Assembly: GCF_023502205.1 (NCBI RefSeq)
Contig: NZ_JAMFLG010000002.1
Span: 124,001-188,000, forward strand
From: Aquiflexum sp. TKW24L
GTDB lineage: Bacteria; Bacteroidota; Bacteroidia; Cytophagales; Cyclobacteriaceae
DNA: 64,000 bases
Direction: 5' to 3'
This document shows positions 27,908-38,109 of this stretch, piece by piece (position 1 is the first letter of the stretch; each line of letters opens with the position of its first letter). The notes under the pieces were generated by a model. It was not told where the DNA came from. It searched no databases and worked only from the letters and a program-made list of their open reading frames with translations. The position numbers and the translations under genes are program-made.

Positions 27908-28058
27908 AATTATGAATCAATGTCGTTTAGTTAGGGTTGCTTCGATAAACTTTTCCAAGGTTCGGAATGGATGTTTTAAGATTTTCATGGTCTGGTCCCA
28001 ACTTTGGAAAAGGTTTGTATAACCCAAAAGCTTATCTAAACGAAATTGAATTATGAAT
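27908..28058. mobile_element. MITE-like 131-bp palindromic element with 10-bp direct repeats
   Basis: A 131-bp stretch (27918-28048) starts CAATGTCGTTTAG and ends CTAAACGAAATTG, so its ends form an imperfect inverted repeat (13 of the first 14 bases match). The palindrome continues inward, with CTTTTCCAAGGTT facing AACTTTGGAAAAG. The whole is flanked by the direct repeat AATTATGAAT (27908-27917 and 28049-28058), which looks like a target-site duplication. No ORF is inside. It sits between leuD and the leuA paralogue within the operon. Confidence 0.6.
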
Positions 28059-28068
28059 AATGAATCAG

Positions 28069-28659
28069 CTATCTGTTTTCAGCAAATGCTGCTATTTCCT
28101 CCTTGATGTTCAATAAGTAGTCGATATCATCGAAACCGTTTTTCATGTTTTCCTTTTTGTAGGAATTGATGTCAAAAGACTCCGACGCACCTGTATTGAG
28201 CAAGGTGATTTTTTGTTTGTCAATATCGATTTCAACTTCAGTCTTTGGATCAGCTTCTACAGACTTAAACAAAACTTCAGCAAATTCAGCACTGATGGTC
28301 ACCGGCAAAACACCAATATTCAAACAGTTATTTTTGAAGATATCAGCAAAAAAACTCGAAACAACTGCCCTAAATCCATAATCATAAATCGCCCAAACGG
28401 CATGTTCACGACTTGAACCGGACCCGAAATTTTTTCCCGAAAGAAGAATTTTACCAGAATAAGTAGGATCATTGAGCACAAAATCCTTTTTGGGATTTCC
28501 TTCCACATCATATCTCCAATCTCTGAAAAGATTATCGCCAAAACCTTCTCTTTCGGTAGCTTTCAGAAAACGCGCAGGGATAATCTGATCAGTATCCACG
28601 TTTTCTGCAGGCAAAGGAACAATTGTGCTGGTAAGTATATTGAATTTATCGTAAGCCAT
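28069..28659 (-). CDS. leuD: 3-isopropylmalate dehydratase small subunit
   Basis: LeuD pairs with LeuC to isomerise 2-isopropylmalate to 3-isopropylmalate through an aconitase-type reaction. The 196-aa protein has the small-subunit (swivel) signature: VDTDQIIPARFLK near 23-35, then GKNFGSGSSREHA and FADIFKNNCLNIGVLPV. It starts 17 bp after leuC on the same strand. The next gene is separated by 208 bp that contain a palindromic insertion. Confidence 0.96.
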   Translation of the reverse strand: MAYDKFNILTSTIVPLPAENVDTDQIIPARFLKATEREGFGDNLFRDWRYDVEGNPKKDFVLNDPTYSGKILLSGKNFGSGSSREHAVWAIYDYGFRAVVSSFFADIFKNNCLNIGVLPVTISAEFAEVLFKSVEADPKTEVEIDIDKQKITLLNTGASESFDINSYKKENMKNGFDDIDYLLNIKEEIAAFAENR

Positions 28660-28676
28660 TTTTTCTTTCTTTTAGG

Positions 28677-30077
28677 TTAAAATACTTCCCTTGGATCAGC
28701 GATTTCACCAGTAACAGCCACAGCTGCCACAGTCAATGGACTGGCCAAAAGCGTTCTCGCACCAGGTCCCTGTCTTCCCTCAAAATTCCTGTTGGAAGTT
28801 GATACCGCATATTTACCTGACGGAATCTTGTCGTCATTCATAGCAAGGCAAGCAGAACAGCCCGGTTGTCTCAATTCGAAACCGGCATCTTCCAATATTT
28901 TCACCAAACCCTCCTCATGCGCCATCTTCTCCACTTCCCTTGAACCGGGAACAATCCAAGCGGTTATGTTAGCGGCTTTTTGTTTTCCTTTGACGAAAGC
29001 GGCTACTGAGCGGATATCTTCGATGCGACCGTTTGTACAGCTTCCAACGAAAACATAATCCACTTTTTTTCCTTTGATAGGTTCACCAGGAGCAAAACCC
29101 ATATATTCCAAAGATTTGAGGTAGGAGATTTTGTTGCTTCCTTCCATTCCTTCGGTTGTCGGGATGTTGCCTTTGATTTTGATACCCATTCCTGGGTTGG
29201 TACCATAAGTGATCATCGGTTCGATGTCGGCTGCATCAAAAGTATATTCTTTGTCAAAAACAGCCTCTTCGTCCGTTTTCAGCGTTTTCCAATAAGCTAC
29301 TGCCTGATCCCAAGCTTCACCTTTGGGGGCATATTGTTTTCCTTTGAGATAAGCAAAAGTAGTTTCGTCCGGAGCTATCAAACCACCTCTTGCACCCATT
29401 TCAATACTCATGTTGCAGATGGTCATTCTTGCCTCCATGCTCAGTCTTCGGATAGCCATACCTGCATATTCCACAAAATAACCTGTTGCTCCTGCGGCAG
29501 AAATCTTGGCAATGATATAGAGGATGATGTCTTTGGAAGTCACTCCCCCACCCAATTCACCGTCCACAGTGATTCTCATTTTTTTGGCTTTGGTCTGCAT
29601 GATGCATTGAGTCGCCAAAACCATTTCTACTTCGGAGGTTCCGATTCCAAATGCAATCGCACCAAAAGCGCCATGGGTAGATGTATGGCTATCACCGCAC
29701 ACGATGGTCATTCCCGGTTGGGTTATGCCCAATTCGGGTCCGATGACGTGGACAATACCGTGGTGGTCTGAACCCAAGTCATGCAATTCAATATCATATT
29801 TTTTACAGTTTTCCCTGAGTCTTTCAACCTGCATGCGGGAAAGTTTGTCCTTGATGGTTTTGTCCTGATCTACGGTAGGCACGTTGTGGTCGGGCGTTCC
29901 GACTGTCCTGTCGGGATGAAGAACGCCTATACCTCTTTTTTCTAAATTCAGAAATGCAACAGGGCTCGTCACTTCATGGATAAAATGCTTATCTATGAAA
30001 AAGACATCAGGACCATTGGGTACAGAACGCACCACATGTGAATCCCATATTTTATCGAATAATGTATTTTTTTCCAT
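28677..30077 (-). CDS. leuC: 3-isopropylmalate dehydratase large subunit
   Basis: LeuC is the iron-sulfur large subunit of isopropylmalate isomerase. The 466-aa protein shows [14 protein letters not shown], the cluster cysteines in [13 protein letters not shown] and in GCSACLAMN, and the C-terminal [22 protein letters not shown]. The length is typical of the heterodimeric enzyme. It sits 6 bp after leuA and 17 bp before leuD. Confidence 0.97.
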   Translation of the reverse strand: MEKNTLFDKIWDSHVVRSVPNGPDVFFIDKHFIHEVTSPVAFLNLEKRGIGVLHPDRTVGTPDHNVPTVDQDKTIKDKLSRMQVERLRENCKKYDIELHDLGSDHHGIVHVIGPELGITQPGMTIVCGDSHTSTHGAFGAIAFGIGTSEVEMVLATQCIMQTKAKKMRITVDGELGGGVTSKDIILYIIAKISAAGATGYFVEYAGMAIRRLSMEARMTICNMSIEMGARGGLIAPDETTFAYLKGKQYAPKGEAWDQAVAYWKTLKTDEEAVFDKEYTFDAADIEPMITYGTNPGMGIKIKGNIPTTEGMEGSNKISYLKSLEYMGFAPGEPIKGKKVDYVFVGSCTNGRIEDIRSVAAFVKGKQKAANITAWIVPGSREVEKMAHEEGLVKILEDAGFELRQPGCSACLAMNDDKIPSGKYAVSTSNRNFEGRQGPGARTLLASPLTVAAVAVTGEIADPREVF

Positions 30078-30083
30078 CTTAAC

Positions 30084-31595
30084 TTACGCTACAATCACTT
30101 TTTCTTTGACAGGTATTTTGTTCAAGGCATCCACAAATGCCTGAGCCGAAGCCACTACGATATCTGTATTGGACGCAAACCCATAATAGGGTCTGTCACC
30201 CTGTATAATCCTCATATGTACTTTGGCCACATCATCGCTTCCATGTGTTATTGCTTGGATGAGGAATTCCTCCAACTCAATCTGCGGTTTTACAATGGAT
30301 TCAATGGCTTTCAAAACAGCATCCACCGGCCCATTGCCTGTGGAATTTGCTACATGGCTTTTGTCTCCTACTTTCAATTCCACATTGGCTTTGATTTCAC
30401 CATTTGACTGGTAGCTGACTTTCCCCAATTCAATGAATGTGGAACTGTCCATAAACTTTCCTACCAAGGACAATAAATCTTTTGTCCCGATATCTCTTTT
30501 GGAATCCGCCAAAAGCAAAAACTCTTCATATACCTCCCGCAATGGTTCGCCTTCAAGTTCTACACCCAAAGCATCCAAATGATGCTTCAAAGCAGCCCTA
30601 CCACTTCTTGCAGTCAGGACAATGGTAGATTCATGAACGCCAACTTCTTTTGGATCTATGATTTCGTAATTTTCTCTGTGCTTGAGTACTCCGTCCTGAT
30701 GGATGCCTGAGGAATGTGCAAATGCATTTCTCCCTACAATAGCTTTGTTGGGCTGCACTGGCATGTTCATCAATTTGGAGATCAACCTGCTCGTCCCATA
30801 GATCAATTCGGTTTTGATATTGGTATGGACAGGGATGGCATGATGGCATTTGATCGCCATGACGACTTCCTCCAAAGAGGTATTTCCTGCACGCTCACCG
30901 ATTCCATTGATCGTAAGTTCAGCTTGTCTTGCACCATTCTGCACACCGGAAATGGTATTGGCCGTGGCCATTCCCAAGTCGTTGTGGCAATGTGTCGCAA
31001 TGATCGCTTTGTCGATATTGGATACGTGTTCCTTTAGGTAGCGGATGATGGCACCATATTGCTCAGGGAGGCAATAACCGGTAGTATCCGGGATATTGAC
31101 TACCGTTGCACCGGCTTTTATGACGGCTTCGATGATTTTTGCCAAGAAAGGCAACTCTGCCCTTCCTGCATCCTCAGCGTAAAATTCAACATCCTCGACA
31201 AAGCTTTTTGCATATTTCACCGCCCTGACACCGCGCTCGATGATGTTGTCCGGAGTAGATCTGAGCTTGAATTGGATATGGTATGGGGAAACTCCGATGC
31301 CTGTATGGATTCTTCCTTTTTTGGCATATTTCAAAGCATCCGCAGCTACTTCTATGTCTTTCTCCACTGCCCTTGAAAGGGCGCAGATGATAGGATCCGA
31401 AACTGCTTTGGAAATTTCTACTACTGAATTGAAATCTCCAGGGCTGGAAATTGGAAATCCCGCCTCGATGATGTCAACCCCAAGTTTTTCTAAAGCTTTC
31501 GCCACCACTATCTTTTCCTGGGAGTTTAATTGACATCCCGGCACCTGCTCTCCATCCCGGAGGGTAGTATCAAATATCCATAGCTTTTCACTCAT
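30084..31595 (-). CDS. leuA: 2-isopropylmalate synthase
   Basis: LeuA condenses 2-oxoisovalerate with acetyl-CoA, the first committed step to leucine. The 503-aa protein has [12 protein letters not shown] near the N-terminus, the metal-binding HCHNDLGMA and [14 protein letters not shown]. The catalytic [11 protein letters not shown] follows, and a C-terminal leucine-feedback (LeuA dimer) domain starts near residue 385. It is the standard LeuA of the operon and contrasts with the second family member at 26241. It lies 7 bp after ilvC. Confidence 0.95.
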   Translation of the reverse strand: MSEKLWIFDTTLRDGEQVPGCQLNSQEKIVVAKALEKLGVDIIEAGFPISSPGDFNSVVEISKAVSDPIICALSRAVEKDIEVAADALKYAKKGRIHTGIGVSPYHIQFKLRSTPDNIIERGVRAVKYAKSFVEDVEFYAEDAGRAELPFLAKIIEAVIKAGATVVNIPDTTGYCLPEQYGAIIRYLKEHVSNIDKAIIATHCHNDLGMATANTISGVQNGARQAELTINGIGERAGNTSLEEVVMAIKCHHAIPVHTNIKTELIYGTSRLISKLMNMPVQPNKAIVGRNAFAHSSGIHQDGVLKHRENYEIIDPKEVGVHESTIVLTARSGRAALKHHLDALGVELEGEPLREVYEEFLLLADSKRDIGTKDLLSLVGKFMDSSTFIELGKVSYQSNGEIKANVELKVGDKSHVANSTGNGPVDAVLKAIESIVKPQIELEEFLIQAITHGSDDVAKVHMRIIQGDRPYYGFASNTDIVVASAQAFVDALNKIPVKEKVIVA

Positions 31596-31602
31596 AATTT
31601 TT

Positions 31603-32646
31603 TCAGTTATTTTCTGGTCTCAATTTCCTGACGGTAGCGCCTGCCTGCCACATTTCAGAATCTCTCAATTCTTTCAATTCCACTTCTAACTTTTCTCTGT
31701 AGTCAGGCTTACTGTTGGAATCAATTGATTTTTGGGCTTCTTTTCCGGATTTTACACTGCTATACAATTCTTCAAAAACAGGCTTGGTAGCATCTCTGAA
31801 AGGTTTCCACCAATCCAAGGCACCTCTCTGAGCAGTCGTGGAGCAATTGGCATACATCCAATCCATTCCGTTTTCGGCTACCAAAGGCATCAAGCTTTGA
31901 GTCAATTCTTCCACTGTTTCATTGAATGCCTCAGAAGGGGTATGTCCATTTGCTCTCAACACTTCGTATTGCGCAGCAAATATCCCTTGGATCGCTCCCA
32001 TCAAAGTGCCTCTTTCGCCAGTCAAGTCAGAGGTTACTTCTCTATAAAAATCTGTTTCGAACAGGTATCCTGAGCCTACCCCGATTCCCAAAGCAACTAC
32101 CCTGTCTTTGGCTTTGCCTGTTCCGTCCTGGAAGATGGCATAGGATGAGTTCAATCCACGACCTTCGACAAACATTCTTCTCAAGGAAGTTCCTGAACCT
32201 TTTGGAGCAACCAAAATCACATCTACGTCAGCTGGTGGAATGATGCCTGTTTTTTCTTTATAGGTAATTCCAAAACCGTGGGAGAAATACAATGCTTTTC
32301 CCGGAGTTAGGTGTTTTTTAACCATTGGCCAAAGTGCAATCTGTCCGGCATCAGAAAGAAGAAATTGAATGATGGTGCCTTTTTCGCAAGCTTCTTCCAA
32401 TTCAAATAAGGTCTCACCCGGAACCCAGCCGTCAGCGATTGCTTTGTCCCATGTTTTGGATTCTTTCCTTTGACCAATGATGACGTTGAAGCCGTTGTCT
32501 CTAAGGTTAAGTGCTTGACCGGGGCCCTGCACACCATATCCCAATACCGCAATGGTTTCATTCTTCAATACTTCTCTAGCTTTCTCCAAAGGAAATTCCT
32601 CTCTGGTGACTACGTTTTCTTCTACTGATCCGAATTTCAGTTTCAT
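31603..32646 (-). CDS. ilvC: ketol-acid reductoisomerase
   Basis: IlvC isomerises and reduces acetolactate or acetohydroxybutyrate with NADPH in valine and isoleucine synthesis. The 347-aa protein has the Rossmann loop [29 protein letters not shown] follows, and the all-helical C-terminal domain carries Mg-binding acidic residues (DLTGERGTL and the Glu-rich FNETVEEL). Its length fits the short class I form. It lies 11 bp after ilvN. Confidence 0.96.
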   Translation of the reverse strand: MKLKFGSVEENVVTREEFPLEKAREVLKNETIAVLGYGVQGPGQALNLRDNGFNVIIGQRKESKTWDKAIADGWVPGETLFELEEACEKGTIIQFLLSDAGQIALWPMVKKHLTPGKALYFSHGFGITYKEKTGIIPPADVDVILVAPKGSGTSLRRMFVEGRGLNSSYAIFQDGTGKAKDRVVALGIGVGSGYLFETDFYREVTSDLTGERGTLMGAIQGIFAAQYEVLRANGHTPSEAFNETVEELTQSLMPLVAENGMDWMYANCSTTAQRGALDWWKPFRDATKPVFEELYSSVKSGKEAQKSIDSNSKPDYREKLEVELKELRDSEMWQAGATVRKLRPENN

Positions 32647-32657
32647 AGTGTGATAAA

Positions 32658-33167
32658 TTAGGTTTTATTATTTAAATAATCTGTGATGGAAAATTTTGGT
32701 TTGGCGATTGCAACCCTACCTGACCGGGAAAATTCCAACAGGTTGAATGGTTTTAGAATTTCAAGCAATGCCTGGGTATCTTCTTTGTGTCCGGTAAATT
32801 CCAAGACCACAAATTCCTTTTCTGCCGCAATGATGTGGGCATTGAATTGCCTGATGACTTTCTCCAGACTCGGATCCAAACTCTCGATCGGAATTTTGTA
32901 AAGGGCGATTTCCTGATAGACTACTTCATCATCCATGAAATAATATACCTTGATCACATCCACTACTTTTTCGATCTGTTTTGAAAGCTGGATAATCTGC
33001 TCATCGGTGACCGTAACCTCAATGGTTATTTTATGGATCCCATCGAGACGGCTTTCTGAAGCTGTCAAAGCGTCAATATTGATCCCCCTTCTTGTGAAAA
33101 TGATCGTGATGCGGTTAAGTATCCCGATAAAGTTTTCTGTATATACTAATATGGTATAACGATTCAT
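32658..33167 (-). CDS. ilvN: acetolactate synthase small (regulatory) subunit
   Basis: This subunit activates the catalytic IlvB subunit and confers feedback inhibition by valine. The 169-aa protein has an N-terminal ACT domain (YTILVYTENFIGILNRITII, then GINIDALTASES) and a C-terminal ALS small-subunit domain ending near GRVAIAKP. The length is standard. It begins 16 bp after ilvB, matching the usual catalytic-then-regulatory order. Confidence 0.94.
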   Translation of the reverse strand: MNRYTILVYTENFIGILNRITIIFTRRGINIDALTASESRLDGIHKITIEVTVTDEQIIQLSKQIEKVVDVIKVYYFMDDEVVYQEIALYKIPIESLDPSLEKVIRQFNAHIIAAEKEFVVLEFTGHKEDTQALLEILKPFNLLEFSRSGRVAIAKPKFSITDYLNNKT

Positions 33168-33183
33168 AAATTCAGTTTCATTC

Positions 33184-34866
33184 CTAGCTTAACCTTACCT
33201 CTTCCACCGAACAACCGGTAGCAATCATCGGGAACACATTGTCTTCTTTCTCGACGACAACCTCAAGGAAAAACGGCCCTTCGTGCAAAATCATTTGGGC
33301 TACTGCTTCTTTCAACTCGTGGCGCTCGGTTACTTTTACCGCTTTGAGTTTGTATGCTTCCGCAATTTTTACAAAATCGGGATTTTCAAGTTCTGTAAAT
33401 GAATATCTTTTATCAAAGAAAAGCTGTTGCCATTGCCTCACCATCCCAAGATAATTATTGTTGAGCAAGACCACTTTGACAGGGGCTTTGGTCTGCATGA
33501 TGGTTCCAAATTCTTGGATAGTCATCTGAATCCCGCCATCTCCCACAACACAGATTACTTGCCTTTTGAAATCATGCAATTGTGCACCCAAAGCCGCAGG
33601 AAGGGCAAATCCCATCGTACCAAGACCACCGGAAGTGACTTGGGTCCTTGATTCTTTGTAATGAAAATACCGCCAGGAAATCATTTGATGCTGACCTACG
33701 TCCGTCACCAATATGGCGTTTTCATCCTTGAATTGATTGATTAGTTGAATCACTTCGCCCATATGCAATCCTCCATGGGTAGATTCTAAGTCATAAGACA
33801 TGACAGCAGCCTTTTCCTCTTTGTCCAATTCCCTGAATTTTTGAAACCATTCGTGGTGGGTATTGGAATTGACAGCATCGGTCAATAAAGGCAAACTTGT
33901 CTTGCAATCCCCCAAAACAGGGACTGCGCATTTTACATTTTTATCGATTTCTGAAGGATCCAATTCCAAATGGACAACCTGCGCTTGCTTGGCATATCGT
34001 TTCAAATCTCCTGTAACCCTGTCATCAAACCGCATTCCGATGGCAATCAGTACATCGCATTGGTTGGTCAGAAGATTGGGTGCATAGTTGCCGTGCATCC
34101 CAAGTTTGCCTACATAGGAAGGGTGATCTTGGGAAAGTGCGCCAGAACCTAGAAGTGTGGAAGCGGCAGGTATCCCTGATTTATCCAAAAATCTTTTCAA
34201 TTCCTCCTCTGCATTGGCAAGGATTACACCTTGTCCGTAGAGCACATAAGGTCTTTTTGCATCATTGATCAATTGGGCTGCTGCAGCAATGGCCGTTGGA
34301 TTGATGGTGACATAAGGCCTGAAGGATCTTATTCCTAAACAAGGCTGATAGAGGAATTCTCCAAATTCAACTTGTGCATTTTTTGTTATATCTACCAATA
34401 CCGGACCCGGTCTTCCGGTTTTTGCAATAAAAAAAGCCTTGGCAATCGCCGGAGCTATATCCTCTACCCTTCTTACCTGAATATTCCATTTGGTACCCGG
34501 CATGGAAAGACCGATTACGTCCGTTTCCTGAAAAGCATCTGATCCCAAAAGATGGGCAGCTACCTGACCTGTAATGCAGACTAAAGGAGTACTATCAATC
34601 TGTGCATCCGCAAGACCCGTGATCAGGTTGGTGGCACCGGGACCTGAAGTAGCGAGTACTACCCCGACATTTCCGGAAACCCTCGCATAACCTTGAGCTG
34701 CATGGATTGCACCCTGCTCATGACGGGTCAGCACATGCTTGATCTGATCACTGTAATCATACAATGCATCATACACGGGCATGATTGCTCCGCCAGGATA
34801 ACCGAAGATGAATTCTGCATTTTCGGCGATCAAGGATCTCACTACGATGTCTGCTCCTCTAACCAT
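33184..34866 (-). CDS. ilvB: acetolactate synthase large (catalytic) subunit
   Basis: IlvB is the thiamine-diphosphate enzyme that joins two pyruvates, or pyruvate and 2-oxobutyrate, in valine/leucine and isoleucine synthesis. The 560-aa protein has FGYPGGAIMPVYDAL with the activating Glu in RHEQGAIHAAQGYAR, a central FAD-type domain, and the TPP motif GDGGIQMT...NNNYLGMV near 430-460. It lies 18 bp after ilvD. The length is typical. Confidence 0.96.
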   Translation of the reverse strand: MVRGADIVVRSLIAENAEFIFGYPGGAIMPVYDALYDYSDQIKHVLTRHEQGAIHAAQGYARVSGNVGVVLATSGPGATNLITGLADAQIDSTPLVCITGQVAAHLLGSDAFQETDVIGLSMPGTKWNIQVRRVEDIAPAIAKAFFIAKTGRPGPVLVDITKNAQVEFGEFLYQPCLGIRSFRPYVTINPTAIAAAAQLINDAKRPYVLYGQGVILANAEEELKRFLDKSGIPAASTLLGSGALSQDHPSYVGKLGMHGNYAPNLLTNQCDVLIAIGMRFDDRVTGDLKRYAKQAQVVHLELDPSEIDKNVKCAVPVLGDCKTSLPLLTDAVNSNTHHEWFQKFRELDKEEKAAVMSYDLESTHGGLHMGEVIQLINQFKDENAILVTDVGQHQMISWRYFHYKESRTQVTSGGLGTMGFALPAALGAQLHDFKRQVICVVGDGGIQMTIQEFGTIMQTKAPVKVVLLNNNYLGMVRQWQQLFFDKRYSFTELENPDFVKIAEAYKLKAVKVTERHELKEAVAQMILHEGPFFLEVVVEKEDNVFPMIATGCSVEEVRLS

Positions 34867-34884
34867 AGAATTGGATGATTTAAT

Positions 34885-36561
34885 TTACTTATCTGTCACA
34901 CATCCTTCCGAAGCGGAGGACACGAGTTTGTTGTATTTCTTGAGTGTTCCTTGGAGGTCACTCAAATCTTTATTTTTCCAATGCTTCTTCCTCTCTGCCA
35001 TTTCGGCATCACTTACCGCACAACTCAAAGTCAGAGAGTCAGCATCGATGGTGATGATATCCCCGTTTTGGAGCAGACCGATTGGTCCACCTGAATAAGC
35101 CTCCGGGGTGACGTGACCAACAACAAATCCGTGGGTTCCACCAGAGAATCTGCCATCTGTGATCAAAGCAACATCCGAACCCAATCCGGCACCAATAATC
35201 ATAGAGGTTGGTTTCAGCATCTCAGGCATTCCCGGACCGCCTTTGGGTCCGATGTATCTGATAACGATGACTTCTCCTTTATTCACCAATTTATTTTTGA
35301 TCCCCTCATTTGCTTCCAATTCAGAATCAAAAACACGGGCAGGACCTGTAAAGGATTTGCCTTCTTTTCCCGTGATTTTGGCTACAGAACCTTCAGGGGC
35401 AAGATTGCCTTTCAGGATGCAGAGATGTCCTGTTTCTTTCAGTGGCGTTTCCAAAGGATGGATGACATTGACCATCGATGGGACCACAGGATTAATATCT
35501 GCAAGATTTTCAGCAAGGGTTTTTCCTGTGACTGTCATACAGTCTCCATGAAGCATGCCGTTGTTCAGCAGGTATTTCATAAAAGCAGGAAGTCCACCCT
35601 GCTCAAAAAGATCTTCCATGAGGAATTTCCCAGAAGGCTTGAAATCACCCAACAATGGAGTCTCATGATTTACTCTTGCGAAGTCTGCAAGCGTAAAATC
35701 CACTCCTGCAGTTTTGGCAATGGCTAAGATGTGAAGCACCGCATTGGTACTTCCTCCAAGTGCCACTGCTACACGGACTGCGTTTTCAAGACTTTTCTTG
35801 GTGACGATATCCTTTGGCTTGATATCTTTTTCCAAAAGGATGGTGATATATTTGGAAATATCCCTGCACTCAGTCATTTTTTCATCTGCTGTGGCTGGAG
35901 TCGAGGAGCTGTAGGGCAATGACATTCCCATGGCTTCAATGGCTGAAGACATGGTATTGGCAGTGTACATCCCACCGCAGGCACCGGCACCCGGACATGC
36001 ATTCTCAATTACACCTTGATAATCAAGATCACTGAGCTCGCCTTTCACCCTTTTGCCGTAAGCTTCAAAAGCCGAAACGATATTCAGTTTTTCTCCTTTA
36101 TAATTTCCCGACCGGATAGTTCCCCCATAGACCATGATAGATGGCCTGTTGATCCTTAACATCCCCATGATCGCCCCGGGCATATTCTTGTCACATCCAG
36201 CTACTGCGACGCAGGCGTCAAATGAATGACCAAGAATAAAGGACTCAATGGAATCTGCAATGATCTCTCTTGACACCAAAGAATACCGCATTCCGGAGGT
36301 TCCCATAGAAATTCCATCAGAAATCCCGATGGTATTAAAAACCAAACCGGTCAGACCATGAGCTCTTGTAGCTTCCTTGATCAGACCGGCAAAGTCATTG
36401 AGGTGCATATTGCAGGGGTTACTTTCATAGCCACAACTAGCTATGCCTACAAAGGGCTGGTTCATCTGTTTATCAGACATTCCCGTGGCATACAGCATGG
36501 CTTTACCTGCGGGATGTTCTTCATTCTGACTGATTTCCCAACTGTGTTTTTTCAAACTCAT
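34885..36561 (-). CDS. ilvD: dihydroxy-acid dehydratase
   Basis: IlvD dehydrates 2,3-dihydroxy acids to the 2-oxo acids that become valine and isoleucine. The 558-aa protein has the three Fe-S cysteine regions [22 protein letters not shown] and [15 protein letters not shown], plus the C-terminal [18 protein letters not shown]. It is the first structural gene of the operon. Its ATG lies 31 nt after the T-run of a leader terminator that, with a leader peptide, forms an apparent attenuator. Confidence 0.97.
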   Translation of the reverse strand: MSLKKHSWEISQNEEHPAGKAMLYATGMSDKQMNQPFVGIASCGYESNPCNMHLNDFAGLIKEATRAHGLTGLVFNTIGISDGISMGTSGMRYSLVSREIIADSIESFILGHSFDACVAVAGCDKNMPGAIMGMLRINRPSIMVYGGTIRSGNYKGEKLNIVSAFEAYGKRVKGELSDLDYQGVIENACPGAGACGGMYTANTMSSAIEAMGMSLPYSSSTPATADEKMTECRDISKYITILLEKDIKPKDIVTKKSLENAVRVAVALGGSTNAVLHILAIAKTAGVDFTLADFARVNHETPLLGDFKPSGKFLMEDLFEQGGLPAFMKYLLNNGMLHGDCMTVTGKTLAENLADINPVVPSMVNVIHPLETPLKETGHLCILKGNLAPEGSVAKITGKEGKSFTGPARVFDSELEANEGIKNKLVNKGEVIVIRYIGPKGGPGMPEMLKPTSMIIGAGLGSDVALITDGRFSGGTHGFVVGHVTPEAYSGGPIGLLQNGDIITIDADSLTLSCAVSDAEMAERKKHWKNKDLSDLQGTLKKYNKLVSSASEGCVTDK

Positions 36562-36591
36562 GGTTACTTCAGGTTGGATTAATAGGTTTAT

Positions 36592-36621
36592 AAAAAAAGT
36601 GCCCCATCATCTGAGGCACTT
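36592..36621 (-). terminator. leader terminator (attenuator) of the ilv-leu operon
   Basis: On the minus strand AAGTGCC (36615-36621) pairs with GGCACTT (36597-36603) around an 11-nt loop, followed by a run of seven T. It lies in the 5' leader before ilvD, where a terminator makes sense only as a regulated one. Its 5' arm can instead pair with bases at the leader-peptide stop codon (36655-36661). Confidence 0.85.
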
Positions 36622-36654
36622 AACATTATATGGTTGTTGGTCAAATATGTCAGA

Positions 36655-36661
36655 TGCCTCA
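36655..36661 (-). promoter_or_regulatory. antiterminator segment of the ilv-leu leader
   Basis: The RNA segment UGAGGCA begins with the UGA stop of the leader peptide. It is complementary to UGCCUCA at 36612-36618, in the 5' arm and loop of the terminator; including the preceding C (36662), 8 bp can form. A ribosome that reaches the stop would cover it and allow termination, while one stalled at Ile/Leu codons would leave it free to block the terminator. Confidence 0.7.
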
Positions 36662-36715
36662 GTGATTATTACAAATGAGAATAATAAAGCTTAGAGGAGT
36701 GACTATTTGCAACAT
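36659..36715 (-). CDS. ilv-leu operon leader peptide
   Basis: This short ORF of 18 codons reads MLQIVTPLSFIILICNNH, then UGA. Eight of the 18 residues are Ile (4), Leu (3) or Val (1), including the run IILI at 11-14, exactly the amino acids made by the operon. It starts about 80 nt after a TAnnTTTG promoter and ends inside the antiterminator segment. This is the layout of a classical ribosome-mediated attenuation leader, in which charged tRNA levels for Ile/Leu/Val set read-through. No upstream in-frame start was seen. Being short, it is easily missed by gene finders. Confidence 0.75.
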   Translation of the reverse strand: MLQIVTPLSFIILICNNH

Positions 36716-36803
36716 GTGGTATGATTCTTTTTTGTTTGGCTAACGTAGTACAATATTAAACCTCTATTTCGAGAGATACAATATTTAATTTCATTTTTTA
36801 TGG

Positions 36804-36811
36804 CAAACATA
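36804..36811 (-). promoter_or_regulatory. -7 box of the ilv-leu operon
   Basis: TATGTTTG on the minus strand matches the Bacteroidota consensus TAnnTTTG. It is placed so that transcription would start about 80 nt before the leader peptide. The -33 region has only a T-rich stretch, not a clean TTG. Confidence 0.65.
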
Positions 36812-37196
36812 TATTGATAATGAATTAAAAAGATTTAAATATAATAGTTTATTTTGCAAAATGAGCGATTGGAAAACTTTTACCTATCTTAACCTCATAA
36901 TTATTCACAAATCAAAAGAATGTATTGATTTCGCATATTTTTAACCAAAAGCTATTTTTTTTGGATTTTCTTCAAAAGAAAAATAACCATGTATCAAATT
37001 CAACAATGGATATGAATAAATACCATTTAACATTCAAATCTCACAAAAAGTATATCAAAATTAATTTAGACACTTCTTTCTGTGAAATACTCAATTTTAA
37101 AAATCCAAATATCCCAAAGGACCTCAATCCTTCAAATTCAATTTTATATCCTAATTTCAACATCTAAATTCGATTCATTAAAACCTATTTTCAAAA
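36812..37196. other. AT-rich intergenic stretch without a convincing gene
   Basis: Between the ilv-leu promoter and ispE lie about 385 bp of AT-rich DNA. An open frame at 36925-37167 encodes a Lys/Asn/Ile-rich sequence with no signal, domain or good start, and I treat it as chance. I found no hairpin terminator or TAnnTTTG promoter for ispE here. Confidence 0.6.
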
Positions 37197-38003
37197 ATGA
37201 TTTCATTCCCAAATGCCAAGATCAACTTAGGACTTCACATCACTGCCAAGAGGAAAGACGGCTATCATGACATCGAAACCTGCATGGTCCCCATTCCGCT
37301 GCATGATGCCTTGGAAATGATCCTGTCAAATAAAACGGTGTTTGATACTTCCGGACTTTCTATTCCAGGTGAGGAAAAAGACAACCTTATCTTGAAAGCC
37401 TTCAAATTATTGAGGAAAGATTTCAATGACCTACCCAATGTCCATATCCATTTGCACAAAAACATCCCCATGGGTGCGGGTTTGGGGGGAGGTTCTGCTG
37501 ATGCGGCTTTTGCGCTGACACTGATGAACAACCTCTTTGACCTCCATCTGGAAAACTGGTTTTTGGAAGACTATGCGGCCCAACTTGGAAGTGACTGCGC
37601 TTTTTTTATCGACAATGCCCCAAAAATCGCCACAGGACGAGGTGAAATCATGGAACCTGTGGAAGTAGACCTCAAAGGAAACCACCTATTGCTCGTCAAG
37701 CCTCCCATCCATATTGGCACCAAAGAAGCCTATGCCGGAGTAAGTCCCAAAAAACCGGAAAAAGACCTCACCCAAATCCTGAAGGACCAAACACTTTGGA
37801 AAACCGAGCTGCAAAATGATTTTGAGAAAAGTATCTTTCCGCAATATCCAGAATTGGCGGCTATCAAAAAATCCCTGTACGACATGGGGGCCTACTACGC
37901 CGCGATGTCCGGTTCAGGTTCAACTGTGTTTGGTTTGTTTGACCACAAACCTGAGGTTAAAGAATGGAACAAGGAATATTTTGTTTTTGAAGGGGTGATG
38001 TAA
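37197..38003 (+). CDS. ispE: 4-diphosphocytidyl-2-C-methyl-D-erythritol kinase
   Basis: IspE is a GHMP kinase that phosphorylates CDP-methylerythritol in the non-mevalonate isoprenoid pathway. The 268-aa protein starts with PNAKINLGLHI, the substrate-binding motif with a catalytic-region Lys. It has the ATP-binding PMGAGLGGGSADA at 91-103 and a C-terminal MSGSGSTVFGLF GHMP motif. It is monocistronic and converges on the DUF4143 ATPase across a 106-bp gap with a hairpin. Confidence 0.96.
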   Translation: MISFPNAKINLGLHITAKRKDGYHDIETCMVPIPLHDALEMILSNKTVFDTSGLSIPGEEKDNLILKAFKLLRKDFNDLPNVHIHLHKNIPMGAGLGGGSADAAFALTLMNNLFDLHLENWFLEDYAAQLGSDCAFFIDNAPKIATGRGEIMEPVEVDLKGNHLLLVKPPIHIGTKEAYAGVSPKKPEKDLTQILKDQTLWKTELQNDFEKSIFPQYPELAAIKKSLYDMGAYYAAMSGSGSTVFGLFDHKPEVKEWNKEYFVFEGVM

Positions 38004-38071
38004 ATAGAAATAGGATTTTTTGACGACTTTGGCTTGTCTCTAATGCCAAATTGCAAAAACCACATAAATTC

Positions 38072-38101
38072 AAAAAAGAAAGTCAGTGAGACACTGACTT
38101 T
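38072..38101 (-). terminator. intrinsic terminator of the DUF4143 ATPase gene
   Basis: AAAGTCAGTG (38079-38088) and CACTGACTTT (38092-38101) form a perfect 10-bp stem with an AGA loop. On the minus strand a CTTTTTTG run follows, so it best serves the ATPase gene ending at 38110. It may also stop ispE transcripts. Confidence 0.85.
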
Positions 38102-38109
38102 AGGGCATT

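Noticed and set aside
36925-37167. 81-codon open frame between the ilv-leu promoter and ispE
   Set aside because: Lys/Asn/Ile-rich composition matching AT-rich DNA, no signal, domain or promoter; likely chance.
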